Under the pieces are notes generated by a model, which made no database searches, was not told the DNA's origin, and saw only the letters and a list, made by a program, of their open reading frames with translations. A stretch of DNA of 64,000 bases from Micractinium sp. NFX-FRZ (Eukaryota; Chlorophyta; Trebouxiophyceae; Chlorellales; Chlorellaceae): NCBI GenBank assembly GCA_029339195.1, contig JAPTJF010000058.1:62001-126000 (forward strand), in the 5' to 3' direction. Every line of letters begins with the position of its first letter. Position 1 is the stretch's first letter. Below, in pieces: positions 55,166 to 64,000 of the stretch. The position numbers and the translations under genes were made by a program.

Positions 55166-57647
55166 TCAGCTGGTCTGAGACTGCATCTCAGCTTGAGCCG
55201 TGGCCAGGCTGAGCAAGCCATCCACCTCAAACAGCACCTGCACAGCACAGCGGAGCACAGCACAGCACAGCAGGGAGATGGGCAGGCATGCAACTCAGTG
55301 CTGTACAGCGTAGCCCCGGTGCAGCATGGCGCAGCAGAATGGCATGCTTGTGCCAGCAAGCTACTCGCATGCAGTCGCAGGGAAGCAGCCACACACAATG
55401 CCAAGCCACCATTGGTGTGCGCCTGAGCACTCCAAGCCAGGCCTCCACACCGCGCACCCACCCACCTCGTTTGTGCGGAACCAGCGCCACTGGAAGGGCG
55501 GGTCTGCAGGCGGCATGCAGGGCAGGTGTGTGTTACAGTCACCCCAGGGGCAGGGGCAACAGACCGTATGTGACTGAGCCTGCAGGATGCAGGAATCAAG
55601 CGCAAGAGCAAGTCTTCTCACGCCAGGCGACCGCAACAACTGCAGACACCATGCCGGCACCCAAGGCACGACTTGGCAAGCGAGACGGCGGGCACAGCAC
55701 ACCCATGGGCGCTGCCACCTCCCCAGCTGTACGCCCCTCACCGTACTGCCAGCAGTGCAGGTGCCCCTTGGGCTTCAGCCCCGCCTCCGCCATGATCTCC
55801 AGCAGCTCCGCCTTGCGCCGCTCCATCTGCACAGCATGCATAGCAGGGCACAGCAGGGCACAGCACATGCATCATTGCTTTTTAAGGAGATCAGCGCACA
55901 CAGTTGAATCACTGCTCTTGAAAGGAGACCAGAACACACAGTTGAATTACTGCTTTTGAAAGGAGAGCCGGGCCAGCGCAGAGGGGAGACGCAGCGTGCC
56001 GGGGCCAGGCAGGCCGGCAGGGCGGTGCATGCCACGGCAGCTGCCAAACTGCCAGCTGCGGCCCGGTGCATGTGCAGGGGTGCCCTGCACGGACGGCGCA
56101 CCTCCGCCTCGCGCGGGCTCTTGCCGTGCCACGTCAGCGCCACCATGGTGCGAGCTGGCATCTCCTTGATGTGCACGTTGGGGTTGACTGCACGCGGGGG
56201 GCCGCGGGAAGGGAGGGGGGGAGGGCGGGAGGGAGGGAGGGGGCCCAGTGGGTGTCCCAGGGCCAATGAGAAGGACGGGGCAACGAGAGGGGGTACCAGG
56301 GCAGCAAAGAGCAACGCCAGAGGCCTGCCCAAGGGCCGCAGGCCCTCTCACCTGGCTTGGGCAGCGTGTCCTTGCTGTAGTTGCTGGGCATGATGAAGGA
56401 CACACGGTAGACGTTGTCTGCGGGTGGGTGTGCGGGCGGGCAGGGGGGGCAGGGAGGCGGTGAGTGGGCAGGGACTAGGCGGGGCGGGCAGGGCAGCGGG
56501 TGTGAGGAAGGGAGGGTCAGCAGGGGGGGTAGCTGGGAAGATGCAGGGGTGAGTGGGACCACCTGCAAGGCAGCGGGCACTTCTGTTGTGCCCAGCACCC
56601 ATGCCTCCCAGCCGGCCCACTCCCCAAGCCAGGCAGCAGGCACAGCACGGCAGCAGGCGCACGCACCCGGCCCCATCTCCGCCGTGACTGGGCTGGTCAT
56701 GGCGATCTTCTGGCTGTCGGCGGTACCGCTGGTACTGCCCATCTCCAGGGTGACGGGCGACGTCATCGCCACCTTGGTGCTCTCAGCGGTACCCTCCCCA
56801 GCAATGTTCTTGCCGAAAATGAAGCCGGCAATCTGCAGATGGGTATGGGGTGAGGCGGGACAATGAGGAAGACGCTGAGAGATGGGGCAGCTGCGTGTAG
56901 GGAGGGAGAGGCGGCAGGAGAGGACAGGGGGGACTATCATGCCGCCAGTGATGCACTTGCCGCAGCACGCTGCCGCACGCCCCGTAATGCACGGCATCCC
57001 GGCAGCATTGCGGGGCTCATCACCTGGCGGAAGCCGCCTGCGGGCAGGCGTCGGCAGGGAGGAGGCGCCGTGGGAGGGAGGGGGGGAGGGCGAGGGGTGT
57101 GGGGGGGTGAGTCAGGCCCGGCAGGCACTGGGAACATATGTTGCTTTTGCCTGCTGAGGCGGAGCAGTCGGTCCAGATCGAAGCTACATCACGACGTTCT
57201 TGCCATGGTTCAATCTCTGTTTTAATAAGATGTGCAGTTCGAACACGTTTTGTGACCGAATCTGTTGGCCCACCTGAGAGCGCGTCGCGCATGTCGCCTC
57301 CCTCCAGGGTCACCTCGGCCATGAGGTAGGGAGCATAGAGGCGCAGCTCCGCCGCCGGCACCACCTTGCCAAACCAGCCGCGCCGCTGGCCCAGCGTGCG
57401 CAGCACCGTGTGCTTGGGCTTCTCACACTTGCGCACCTCCCACCTGCACAAAGTGTTGATTGGGGGCAGGGGTGAGCCAGCAGGGGGCCAGGCATAGCAC
57501 AGCGCACACATAGAGGGGGGTGCTGCCGTCACCGCCGAGCGGCACCTTCCGCTTTGCGCACCAAATAGCCACTGGCCAGGCTACCAGTGCGAGGCCGGCC
57601 AGGCCGCCTATGGTCGACAGCGTGGCGGTCAGCGCGGTGCTCGGCAT
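55166..57647 (-). CDS. SOUL-family heme-binding protein, membrane-anchored
   Basis: SOUL/HBP proteins bind heme or other tetrapyrroles. Nine exons (57647-57508, 57443-57274, 57037-57024, 56832-56667, 56417-56352, 56187-56102, 55826-55742, 55503-55466, 55237-55166) give 278 residues. An N-terminal hydrophobic span (GGLAGLALVAWPVAIW, then CAKRK) suggests a signal anchor. The SOUL fold follows: KHTVLRTLG, YLMAEVTLEGGDM, GGFRQIAGFIFGKN, two copies of (V/I)AMTSPVT, YRVSFIMPSNYSKDTLP, VALTWHGKSPREAEV and FQWRWFRTNEV. Exon 3 is a 14-nt microexon supplying GGFRQ, required both by frame and by family. The repeated AMTSPV motif is normal for the family. It is divergent from the fibrillin gene. Confidence 0.9.
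55872..55968. repeat. 38-nt tandem repeat in SOUL intron
   Basis: About two and a half units: the CACAGTTGAAT-ACTGCT-TTGAAAGGAGA pattern recurs with starts near 55872, 55910 and 55948. The block is less GC-rich than its surroundings. Confidence 0.85.
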
Positions 57648-57990
57648 TTTGGGTGATCCCACAGCAGACTGGCGCGCCCTGAAGTGGTCCGCTGCTTGGC
57701 ACACACGGGCGCAGCGTGCAGGTGCTTGATTCGATCAAAGACGACTGCTGCAGACGGTTGCGCGGCTGGGAAGGCGCAATGCGGCCTCGTGGGAGCCCAC
57801 AGGAGGCCGCAGCAGAGGCGCAGCAGCCCCAGCAGGGCGCCAAAACTCGTCCCATCCATACCACACACCCCTTGACGCTTCCGTCCACATATCTAGCTTG
57901 TTTGACATATATTTAAGGACATAAACTGGTGCTTGGCGGCAGGGAGAGCCTCGGGCGCGGACGCACAAGCCTAGGCGCGCAGCACTCAGG
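57648..57990. promoter_or_regulatory. Shared divergent promoter, SOUL / fibrillin
   Basis: Start codons 343 bp apart face outward. A TATATTTAA at 57908-57916 lies about 75 nt upstream of the fibrillin ATG and is a candidate TATA box for that gene. Confidence 0.55.
57908..57916 (+). promoter_or_regulatory. Candidate TATA box of the fibrillin gene
   Basis: TATATTTAA in an otherwise GC-rich region, about 75 nt before the ATG at 57991. Confidence 0.45.
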
Positions 57991-60900
57991 ATGGCAGCGG
58001 CCCTGTTTACCATGAATGCAGCAGCAGCGACGCAATTGCACTGCAGGTGCCGGCCGGCCCAGCACAGCGGCGTCCGTGCGCTGTGGCAGCGGCGGCAGCG
58101 GCGGCAGCCTGCTGTGGCTGCGCCTGCTGTGGCTGCTGCTGCCACCACCTATGCAGAGCCCAGCACCATCAGGATAGGCGTCAGGATAAGCCGCGAGGCA
58201 AGCTTGGCAGCTGCGGTGTACTGCCTTGTGCCTTCTCTCTCGCCGCTGGGTTGCATCACGTCCTGTAGCAGTGCAGCATGCGGGTGTACGGCAGACATGC
58301 GTGGCCGCCAAATGTGCGCACGCACCGCTCCTCCCCTAGCCCTGGCCCAAACCCATGCCTCACTGCCACTTCTTTCCACATATTGCAGGTGGAGCACGCG
58401 CAGCAGGCGGTGCTGGACGCTGTTGAGGGGGTGCAGGGGCGCGGCAAGGGCGGCATGAGCCCCGAGCAGCAGGCGCAGTTTGAGGAGGCGGTGGCGGTGC
58501 TGGAGGCGGATGGCGGCGTGCGGGTGAGTGAGGCATTCCTTACTGTGCAATTGTGGCTGTGTGTGTGAGCGTGGCTTTGTGACTGCTGTACAGAGGCCGG
58601 TAGCAGCACATGAACAGTTTGAGGGGGCGGTGCTGGAGGCGGATGGCGGCGTGCGGGTGAGTGAGGGAGGCAGTGGTGGCCATTCCTACGCGCGATCGTG
58701 GCTTTGTGATTGCTGCACAGCTGAGCAGCTGGAACACATGTAGGAGACGGCGGCTGCGTGCAGGTCATTGGGTGGTGTACGTTGTGCAACTGCCAAGCTA
58801 ATGCCGTCTGGTTGTGCATCCAAGGCAGGCCCACGCCCTGGGGCTGGGCGGACATGCGCCTGCTTAAGCTCCCCCCCTGCTCCTGCTGCCCGCCCGTCTC
58901 CATCGCCCGCCAACCCCTGCCTGCCCTCTTTCTTGGTTGTGGCAAGCAGGGCCCCACCGCCAGCCCGCTGCTGGACGGCCGCTGGCGCCTGCTGTTCACC
59001 ACCCGCCCGGGTACCGCCTCCCCCATCCAGCGCACCTTCACCGCAGTGGACACCTTCTCTGGTGAGCTCTCTCTCTTTGTTACTAGCCAGGCAGGCAGCC
59101 GCCTGTGAGCATGGGCAGGGTGCCACCCTCGGGCACGCAGTTTGCCGGGTGGGCATGGGCAGGGTGCTAGCTAGGCACGCAGTTTGCCTGGCCGGCGTGG
59201 GCAGGATGCTAGCTAGGCAGGCAGCCCGCCTGGCGTGGCGCAGCGCAGCAGGGCAGCCGCTGGCGGAGCGCAGGACGCCAATCACCCGGCCTCCCCAAAT
59301 GACACCCAGCCACTCCTCTGCCTGCAGTGTACCAGGACATTAAGCTGGCGGCCCCGCAGCCCCCGGCCGGCTCCCTCCCCTCACCCTTAAATCAATCGCT
59401 CCCCCTCCCAAAATGACGTCACCACCACTCCTTATGCTTTATGCCTGCAGTGTACCAGGACATCGAGCTGGCAGACGAGCAGCAAGAGGCGCGGGTGTGC
59501 CAAGTCGTCGACTTTGGCCCCACAATTGGCTTCCTGAGGGTAAGCCTCCACCGTGGCCACATGACCACATGCTGCCTGCCACAGTGGCGGGTGCTGGCAC
59601 CCGCAGCAGCACCCGCCTCAGCCTGTGCCACCCGCCTCAGCCTGTGCTACATGGTGGGGCTGCCAGCTGGTGGAGTGTGGACCCACCGCCGCCCTCCTGC
59701 GAGTGCGCCCCTCCCCAGGGCAGCACACTTTGCCTGCTGCTCTTCATGTGCCACAGCCCACCGCTGCCCTGCCACAGGTGCCTCCCCCTCCCTTCTCCAC
59801 CTGCCCAACGTTCTGCCCATGCCAACACGTGTGTGTGCGTGTGTGCCTGCAGGTGGAGACTGAGGCCAACACCGATCCCACACGCCCCGCCAAATGCCAG
59901 TATTGCCAGATATCCAGCCACTATGTTATCTAACTCAATGCTGATGCTTCCGTTGTGCCCGTCTGCAGGTGGAGGCTGAGGCCAACACTGACTCCCGCCC
60001 CCTGCCGGGCTTCACCCCCCGCTCCGGCGAGGGCCTGCCGTTTGGCATCATGGGGCGCAGCAGCACGGAGCCGCCCGCCCGCCCCGACATGCGCGTCGGC
60101 TTCCAGTTTGATCGGTGAGAGGGGCGCGTGGGTGGGCGCGGTGGGCCCTGTGGCAACACGGGCTGCAGCAGTTTGGAACAGCCCGGCCGCCCCGGCATGC
60201 GTGTCGGGTTGCAGTTCGATAAGTGGGTGCATGGGTTTCAAGGTGCCGTGGGGGCCTGCCCTGTTGGATCACGGGGGGCACCTGCAGCCCAGAGCCGCCT
60301 GTTGGGGCCCTGCACGCGTGTATATGTTCAATGGGAGTGGTGGGAAGGCTGGGCATGGTGGGAGTGAGTCTGTTGGCATCACGGGGCAGGGTGAATCAAG
60401 GGCATCAGCAATGGTCATGCGTCCCCAACTCTTGCACCATGCTGCAGGGCAACTTTCACGTTCAAGTCGCTCCCTTTCAAGATCCCCTACCCCGTGCCCT
60501 TCAAGCTGCTGGGGGATGAGCGCAAGGTCTGTGGGTGGTGCCTGGGAAAATGTGCGAGCCGCCATGACCATCATGAGCAGCCAACTGTGTAGGGGATGAC
60601 GCCAACAGTTGCCCTATTGCAAGTGCTCTCATCATGGCAGCCTTGTACCGGCGTCAGCCGTGCGTCTCTTGCATACCCTCCCCCTGCCATCCTGCCACAC
60701 TCATCCCCTGCCTCACCTCTGCTTCTCTCTCTCAATACCTGCAGGGCTGGATCGACATCACGTACCTCTCGCCTGACGGCAGGCTGCGGTTGTCGCGCGG
60801 CAACAAGGTGAATGGGGGCTGCAGCATGCTGCCGGGGGCTGCAGGGCCCTCCAGTGGTCTGCTCTTGCCCTGCTCCTGTCTGCGGCACACTGAGGGCACG

Positions 60901-63094
60901 CTGTGTGTTCTGATTGCATTGTCAGGGGCTCCAGCCCGCTCTGTTTGCTTCGCTTTATGGGGCAGTTTGCCGGGCACGCTGTATGACATTGTGATGTCCA
61001 ACAACGCCCCAGCTACCATCACTGATGTGTTTGTGTTACCCCTCGTCACTTTCTGCAGGGCACGCTGTTTGTGCTGGCCAAGGACGTGCCTATTCGAGAC
61101 CACTGCATCAACATGCCTGCCTCTATTTTTGTTCTGCTCCCCCTGCAGGGCACCCTGTTTGTGCTGGCCAAGGACGTTCCTGTGCGGGACCAGATGCTGG
61201 AGGCGTTGGCGCGGCGGGAGGACGACGACGAAATCGAGCGGCTGGCGGAGCAGATGCAGGTGTGGTGGGGGCCTGGCTGGCTGCTGTCATCGGTGGCTGC
61301 TCTGCGCTGCCGTGTGTGCATGGGATGTGACACCGCCTGCCGGGCAGCCGGCCGTGTGCTGCCATGCCATGCCATGTACATGTGTCTCATCGTTGCTAGA
61401 CCCCTGGCGGGTTCCCCTCAGGCCAGCTCTTTGTGTCCCCCCTGCAGGCTTCCGGCGAGGGCGTGAGGAACCCAGCTGCCAGCCCCCTGGCTGTCGGCAC
61501 CTGGCGGTTGGTGTGGACCAAGCAGGGGCAGACGGCCAACCCGCTGCAAAAGGCGCTGGCCAACCAGGCACGCACGCGCGCACGCTCATGAGCGGCCGCT
61601 GCCCCGCCCTCTGCGCAATGCCGGTGCACGCATCAGCTACTGTGGGATTTGCCCATGCGCTCCTGTGGCTGCTGTCCTTGGGCCCCTGCCTCGCCACTGC
61701 CCTGACCAACCAGGCACACACACCCTGGCCGCATGTACAGCCGCCCCGCTCTGCTCACATCCCACCGCCAGCCCATGCTGTGCCTGCGCTGGCATCGCTA
61801 TGCATGCGCTCTTGGGGCCCTGCTTTACCCACCCATGATACCTGAAGCCTCTCTTCCAGAGCACTGGGCTTCCCCGCCTCTGGCCCCCCCGGTGCACCGC
61901 CTCGTTTCCTTCCACTTGCACCTCCTTCTGGCACAAATCGCCACTCCTGCAAACACCCCATTACCCGCGCTTCTCGCCGCTGTGCAGGTGGAGAACTTCC
62001 AGATCATCACCGAGGATGGCCGGCTGGACAACCTGGTGTGCCTGGCCCCCGGCCTGCGCGTGCGTGCCGCCGCCGCCTGCGGCCCGGAGGAGGCCAACAC
62101 ACGCACGTCTGTGGACATTGACGCGGTGGGTGGGGGCAGGGGTGTGTTGGCACCCTGCTGGGTGTTGTGCGGGCTTGCTGCAGTGAATTGTAGCGGGGCT
62201 CAGCACAACGTTGGTGCACACTCAAGTGATGGGCGGGTGGTGTGGAGAAGCGCGTGCAACGCGCATGTGTGCTGTGTGTGCGGACTGGGCTGGCGGCGGC
62301 GGCAGTGCTGTTGCCGACCGGCTGGGCTAGCTGCCAACCTGGGGAGAGCTGCAAAGCATTGCACACGCTGTGAAGCATCAGACACGCTGTGATGCGTCGC
62401 ACACGGCATGCGTGCTCCTCCGCCCTTGTACCCTGCCAAGCTGCTGCTGCCCTGTGAACGCATTCCCCCCTCATTTTACCCTCTCCTTCGTCCCCAGCCC
62501 CAGCCCCTGCCCCTGCCCCCACACCCTGCCCTCACTGTCCCCTCCTGCGTTTTCCCCCCGCAGGTCACTCTGGAGCTGGGCCCCGTCAAGCTGCCGCTGC
62601 CCGTGAAGACAGACGGGCGTGGTTTTGTGGAGTGGCTGTATTTGGACGAAGGGCTGCGTATCACGCGGGTGGGTTCAACCCTCTAATTTAATAAGGGGCG
62701 GCTGCAGGCAGTTCAGTGGAAAGCGCTGGCCCACGAGCGGGGGCACGGGAAGGCGCGGGGGCGGGCGGGGAGCGGGGCAGGGGGGAGGCAGGGGCAAAGG
62801 CGGGGGCGGGGCTGGTTGGACTGTACTGTTGCAAGCAGGCCTGAGGATGGCGCAGGTGGGTGTGGTAATGCAGTGGAAGCTGGGCGGGGCGGAGGTGGTG
62901 AGAGCCAGTGCGTGCTGTGCTGGCTCGGGTGCCGACAGCTGCCAGCTGTCCTCCCAATGCCCTCCACGCAGTGCCGGCAAGCAACAGAGCGAGCATTGCC
63001 ATTGCTGCTCCCCACCCACCCACCCACCCACCCACCCACTCGCTGGCTGCAGGGCAACAAGGGCAGCGTGTTCATCCACACACGGGAGCCTTGA
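57991..63094 (+). CDS. Plastid-lipid-associated protein/fibrillin with two PAP domains (PAP12/FBN10-like)
   Basis: Fibrillins bind plastid lipids in plastoglobules and thylakoids. Twelve exons (57991-58197, 58389-58523, 58950-59061, 59451-59539, 59969-60114, 60448-60526, 60745-60807, 61149-61259, 61448-61567, 61988-62125, 62564-62668, 63053-63094) give 448 residues. The N-terminus resembles a transit peptide. The first PAP domain has LLDGRWRLLFTTRPGTASPI, FKIPYPVPFKLLGDERKGWI and LRLSRGNKGTLFVLAKDVP. The second has AVGTWRLVWTKQGQTANPLQ, GPVKLPLP and LRITRGNKGSVFIHTREP. Two PAP units in one chain is the FBN10 (PAP12) arrangement. The intron after 61567 has no usable GT and must use GC (CAG|GCACGC). 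Exon 1 may end with GC at 58198 (used here) or GT at 58180. Confidence 0.88.
58607..58760 (+). repeat. Exon echoes of fibrillin exon 2 with its donor
   Basis: The exon 2 end and GTGAGTGAGG donor at 58474-58535 recur at 58612-58673, keeping GTGCTGGAGGCGGATGGCGG exactly. A third, decayed copy of the flank and edge follows to about 58760. The unit is about 137 nt and includes intron sequence. Confidence 0.92.
59130..59240. repeat. About 50-nt tandem repeat in fibrillin intron
   Basis: Two to three units share GGGCA(T/-)GGGCAGG(G/A)TGCTAGCTAGGCA and GCAGTTTGCC. Confidence 0.8.
59292..59353 (+). repeat. Exon echo of fibrillin exon 4 start and its acceptor
   Basis: CCTGCAGTGTACCAGGACAT is shared with the true exon border at 59444-59463, and the intron side (CCCAAATGAC...CCACTCCT) is also shared. 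The copy drifts after AAGCTGGC. Confidence 0.88.
59847..59880 (+). repeat. Exon echo of fibrillin exon 5 start and its acceptor
   Basis: CTGCAGGTGGAGACTGAGGC against CTGCAGGTGGAGGCTGAGGC at 59963-59982, continuing CAACACCGA against CAACACTGA. Confidence 0.88.
60150..60240 (+). repeat. Exon echo of fibrillin exon 5 end
   Basis: CATGCGTGTCGGGTTGCAGT copies the exon end CATGCGCGTCGGCTTCCAGT at 60089-60108, with more distant similarity in front (CGGCCGCCCC). Confidence 0.8.
61053..61108 (+). repeat. In-frame echo of fibrillin exon 8 with intact acceptor
   Basis: It matches the exon 8 start at 61143-61195 at about nine of ten positions. The copy's acceptor is exactly 90 nt before the true one and the sequence between is open, so use of the upstream acceptor would insert 30 residues. 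A third, more decayed trace (GGGCACGCTGTATGACATTG) lies at 60966. Confidence 0.93.
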
Positions 63095-63458
63095 TCGGTC
63101 TCAGGTCTCATGCCGCAATCTAGTATAGATTAGTAGCCTCACCAAGCGCCAACCCCAAAGGGCTTCTGCACCAGCACCCTTCTGCCCCATCCACCCCAGG
63201 GATGAGTGCTTTATCCCGCACTTTTGGCATGTGTAAGCACATCTTGTCATGTGCAGCCCCGAGTAGTCACGCAGCACCCTGCTTCCGTTTCATTGCTGAT
63301 TTAATGTCACCGCCTCATGTTGTTCAAAAAGGAAACCGTTCTGTGCTGGCAAGCGCGTTCAACAGAGTATGCGCAGGAAAATGCAGCCGGTCAAGCACAG
63401 CACATCAAAGCACATCGACACACCCAAGGCAACCCTCTATATCCTTGCTGGCCGTGCC
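63095..63458. other. Intergenic: convergent 3' ends of fibrillin and the edge gene
   Basis: No exon is supported in 364 bp. TGTAA at 63232-63236 probably ends the fibrillin transcript. Confidence 0.5.
63232..63236 (+). terminator. Candidate TGTAA polyadenylation signal of the fibrillin gene
   Basis: TGTAA lies about 140 nt after the stop at 63094. Confidence 0.5.
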
Positions 63459-64000
63459 TCACACCACGCCAAGCGGGGCGGGCGGCGCCGTGCTGCTGTC
63501 ATCTTCCCCCTGTTCAGCCTCGTGCATGAAAGTGGCAGCCGCTGCCTCCATCCATTGCTGCTGAAGCCAGCTGTGCTCAGGCCCCTGGCCTGCACCAGCC
63601 CCTGGCTGCGGGTGCGACGGCTGCTCCTTGTAGTGATGTGCCTGCTGTGGTGGCCCAGCTGGCGCCTGCGCCTGCGCCTGCGCCCGGCTGTCAGCCGCTC
63701 GGCCGCCCCCAGCCAGCGCCATGCGCTGCAGGGCAGCGCACAGGCAAGCCGCCTGCCGCGGCAGGCCAGGCGCCGGCGCTGGCATGCCGCCCGCTGAGGG
63801 TGAGCTCTGGGACGTCTGCTGCTGCACCTGGGCAGGCAGGCCGTCCAAGTATTGCAGGTAAACAGCTGCCAGCGCGCACAGCAGCGGGGGGTCGTCTGCC
63901 ACCGCCATTGCCACGTCAGCAGCCGGCAGCACCCACAGCATGCAGTTGATGTGCGCGACCACCGTGTGCTGCCACACGCCGCCGCCTCCTGCCTGTTTGC
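63459..64000 (-). CDS. 3' end of an unrecognised gene, cut by the right edge
   Basis: An open frame enters from the right edge and ends at a stop at 63459-63461, about 175 residues. It has a helical, hydrophobic stretch (HINCMLWVLPAADVAMAVAD and PPLLCALAAVYLQYLDGLP), then a low-complexity Pro/Ala/Gln-rich part and an acidic end. I do not recognise the family. Its orientation continues the alternating strand pattern, and the position opposite the fibrillin 3' end supports it being a real last exon. Confidence 0.5.
   Translation of the reverse strand, partial: KQAGGGGVWQHTVVAHINCMLWVLPAADVAMAVADDPPLLCALAAVYLQYLDGLPAQVQQQTSQSSPSAGGMPAPAPGLPRQAACLCAALQRMALAGGGRAADSRAQAQAQAPAGPPQQAHHYKEQPSHPQPGAGAGQGPEHSWLQQQWMEAAAATFMHEAEQGEDDSSTAPPAPLGVV

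Overview
This window reads as nuclear DNA of a GC-rich green alga. The evidence is intron-dense genes (about 135 introns in 15 reconstructable genes, acceptors almost always NCAG), plastid- and mitochondrion-targeted proteins (SecE, a fibrillin, bL27m), plant-type families (RHM dehydratase, CHR11-like ISWI, UCP3-like carrier) and TGTAA elements downstream of several stops. A Chlorella-like trebouxiophyte is my best guess from style alone; the species cannot be read from the sequence. I saw no viral, plasmid, CRISPR, tRNA, rRNA or transposase sequence.

Layout. 1-9.3 kb, minus strand: the 5' part of a nucleotide-sugar 4,6-dehydratase (rhamnose pathway) cut by the left edge, then a complete DEAD-box RNA helicase of the Dbp2/DDX5 type. 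9.5-19.5 kb, plus strand: plastid SecE, a GRAM/VASt membrane-anchored lipid-transfer protein, and a small MYND zinc-finger protein. From 20.7 kb to the right edge the genes alternate strictly in strand: a START-like orphan (-), an ABCG half-transporter (+), a protein distantly like methylenetetrahydrofolate reductase (-), mitochondrial bL27 (+), a 1226-residue TBC Rab-GAP (-), a UVR+ApaG protein (+), a 31-exon ISWI remodeler (-), a UCP3-like mitochondrial carrier (+), a SOUL heme-binding protein (-), a two-domain fibrillin/PAP (+), and the 3' end of an unrecognised gene (-). Six divergent pairs share start-to-start gaps of only 198-410 bp. The genes do not form one pathway; the linkage is of housekeeping genes that share promoters.

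Exon models were built by hand from splice sites, reading frame and family resemblance. In every complete model the coding exons sum to a whole number of codons.

Two structural features stand out. First, many introns hold decayed, same-strand copies ('echoes') of an adjacent exon edge with its splice site, especially in the ISWI and fibrillin genes; one is still in frame, exactly 90 nt upstream of its source. This looks like repeated short tandem duplication across exon-intron borders, a route proposed for intron gain and new splice sites. Second, GC-AG introns are unusually common: seven are forced by frame, plus one possible, among about 135 introns.
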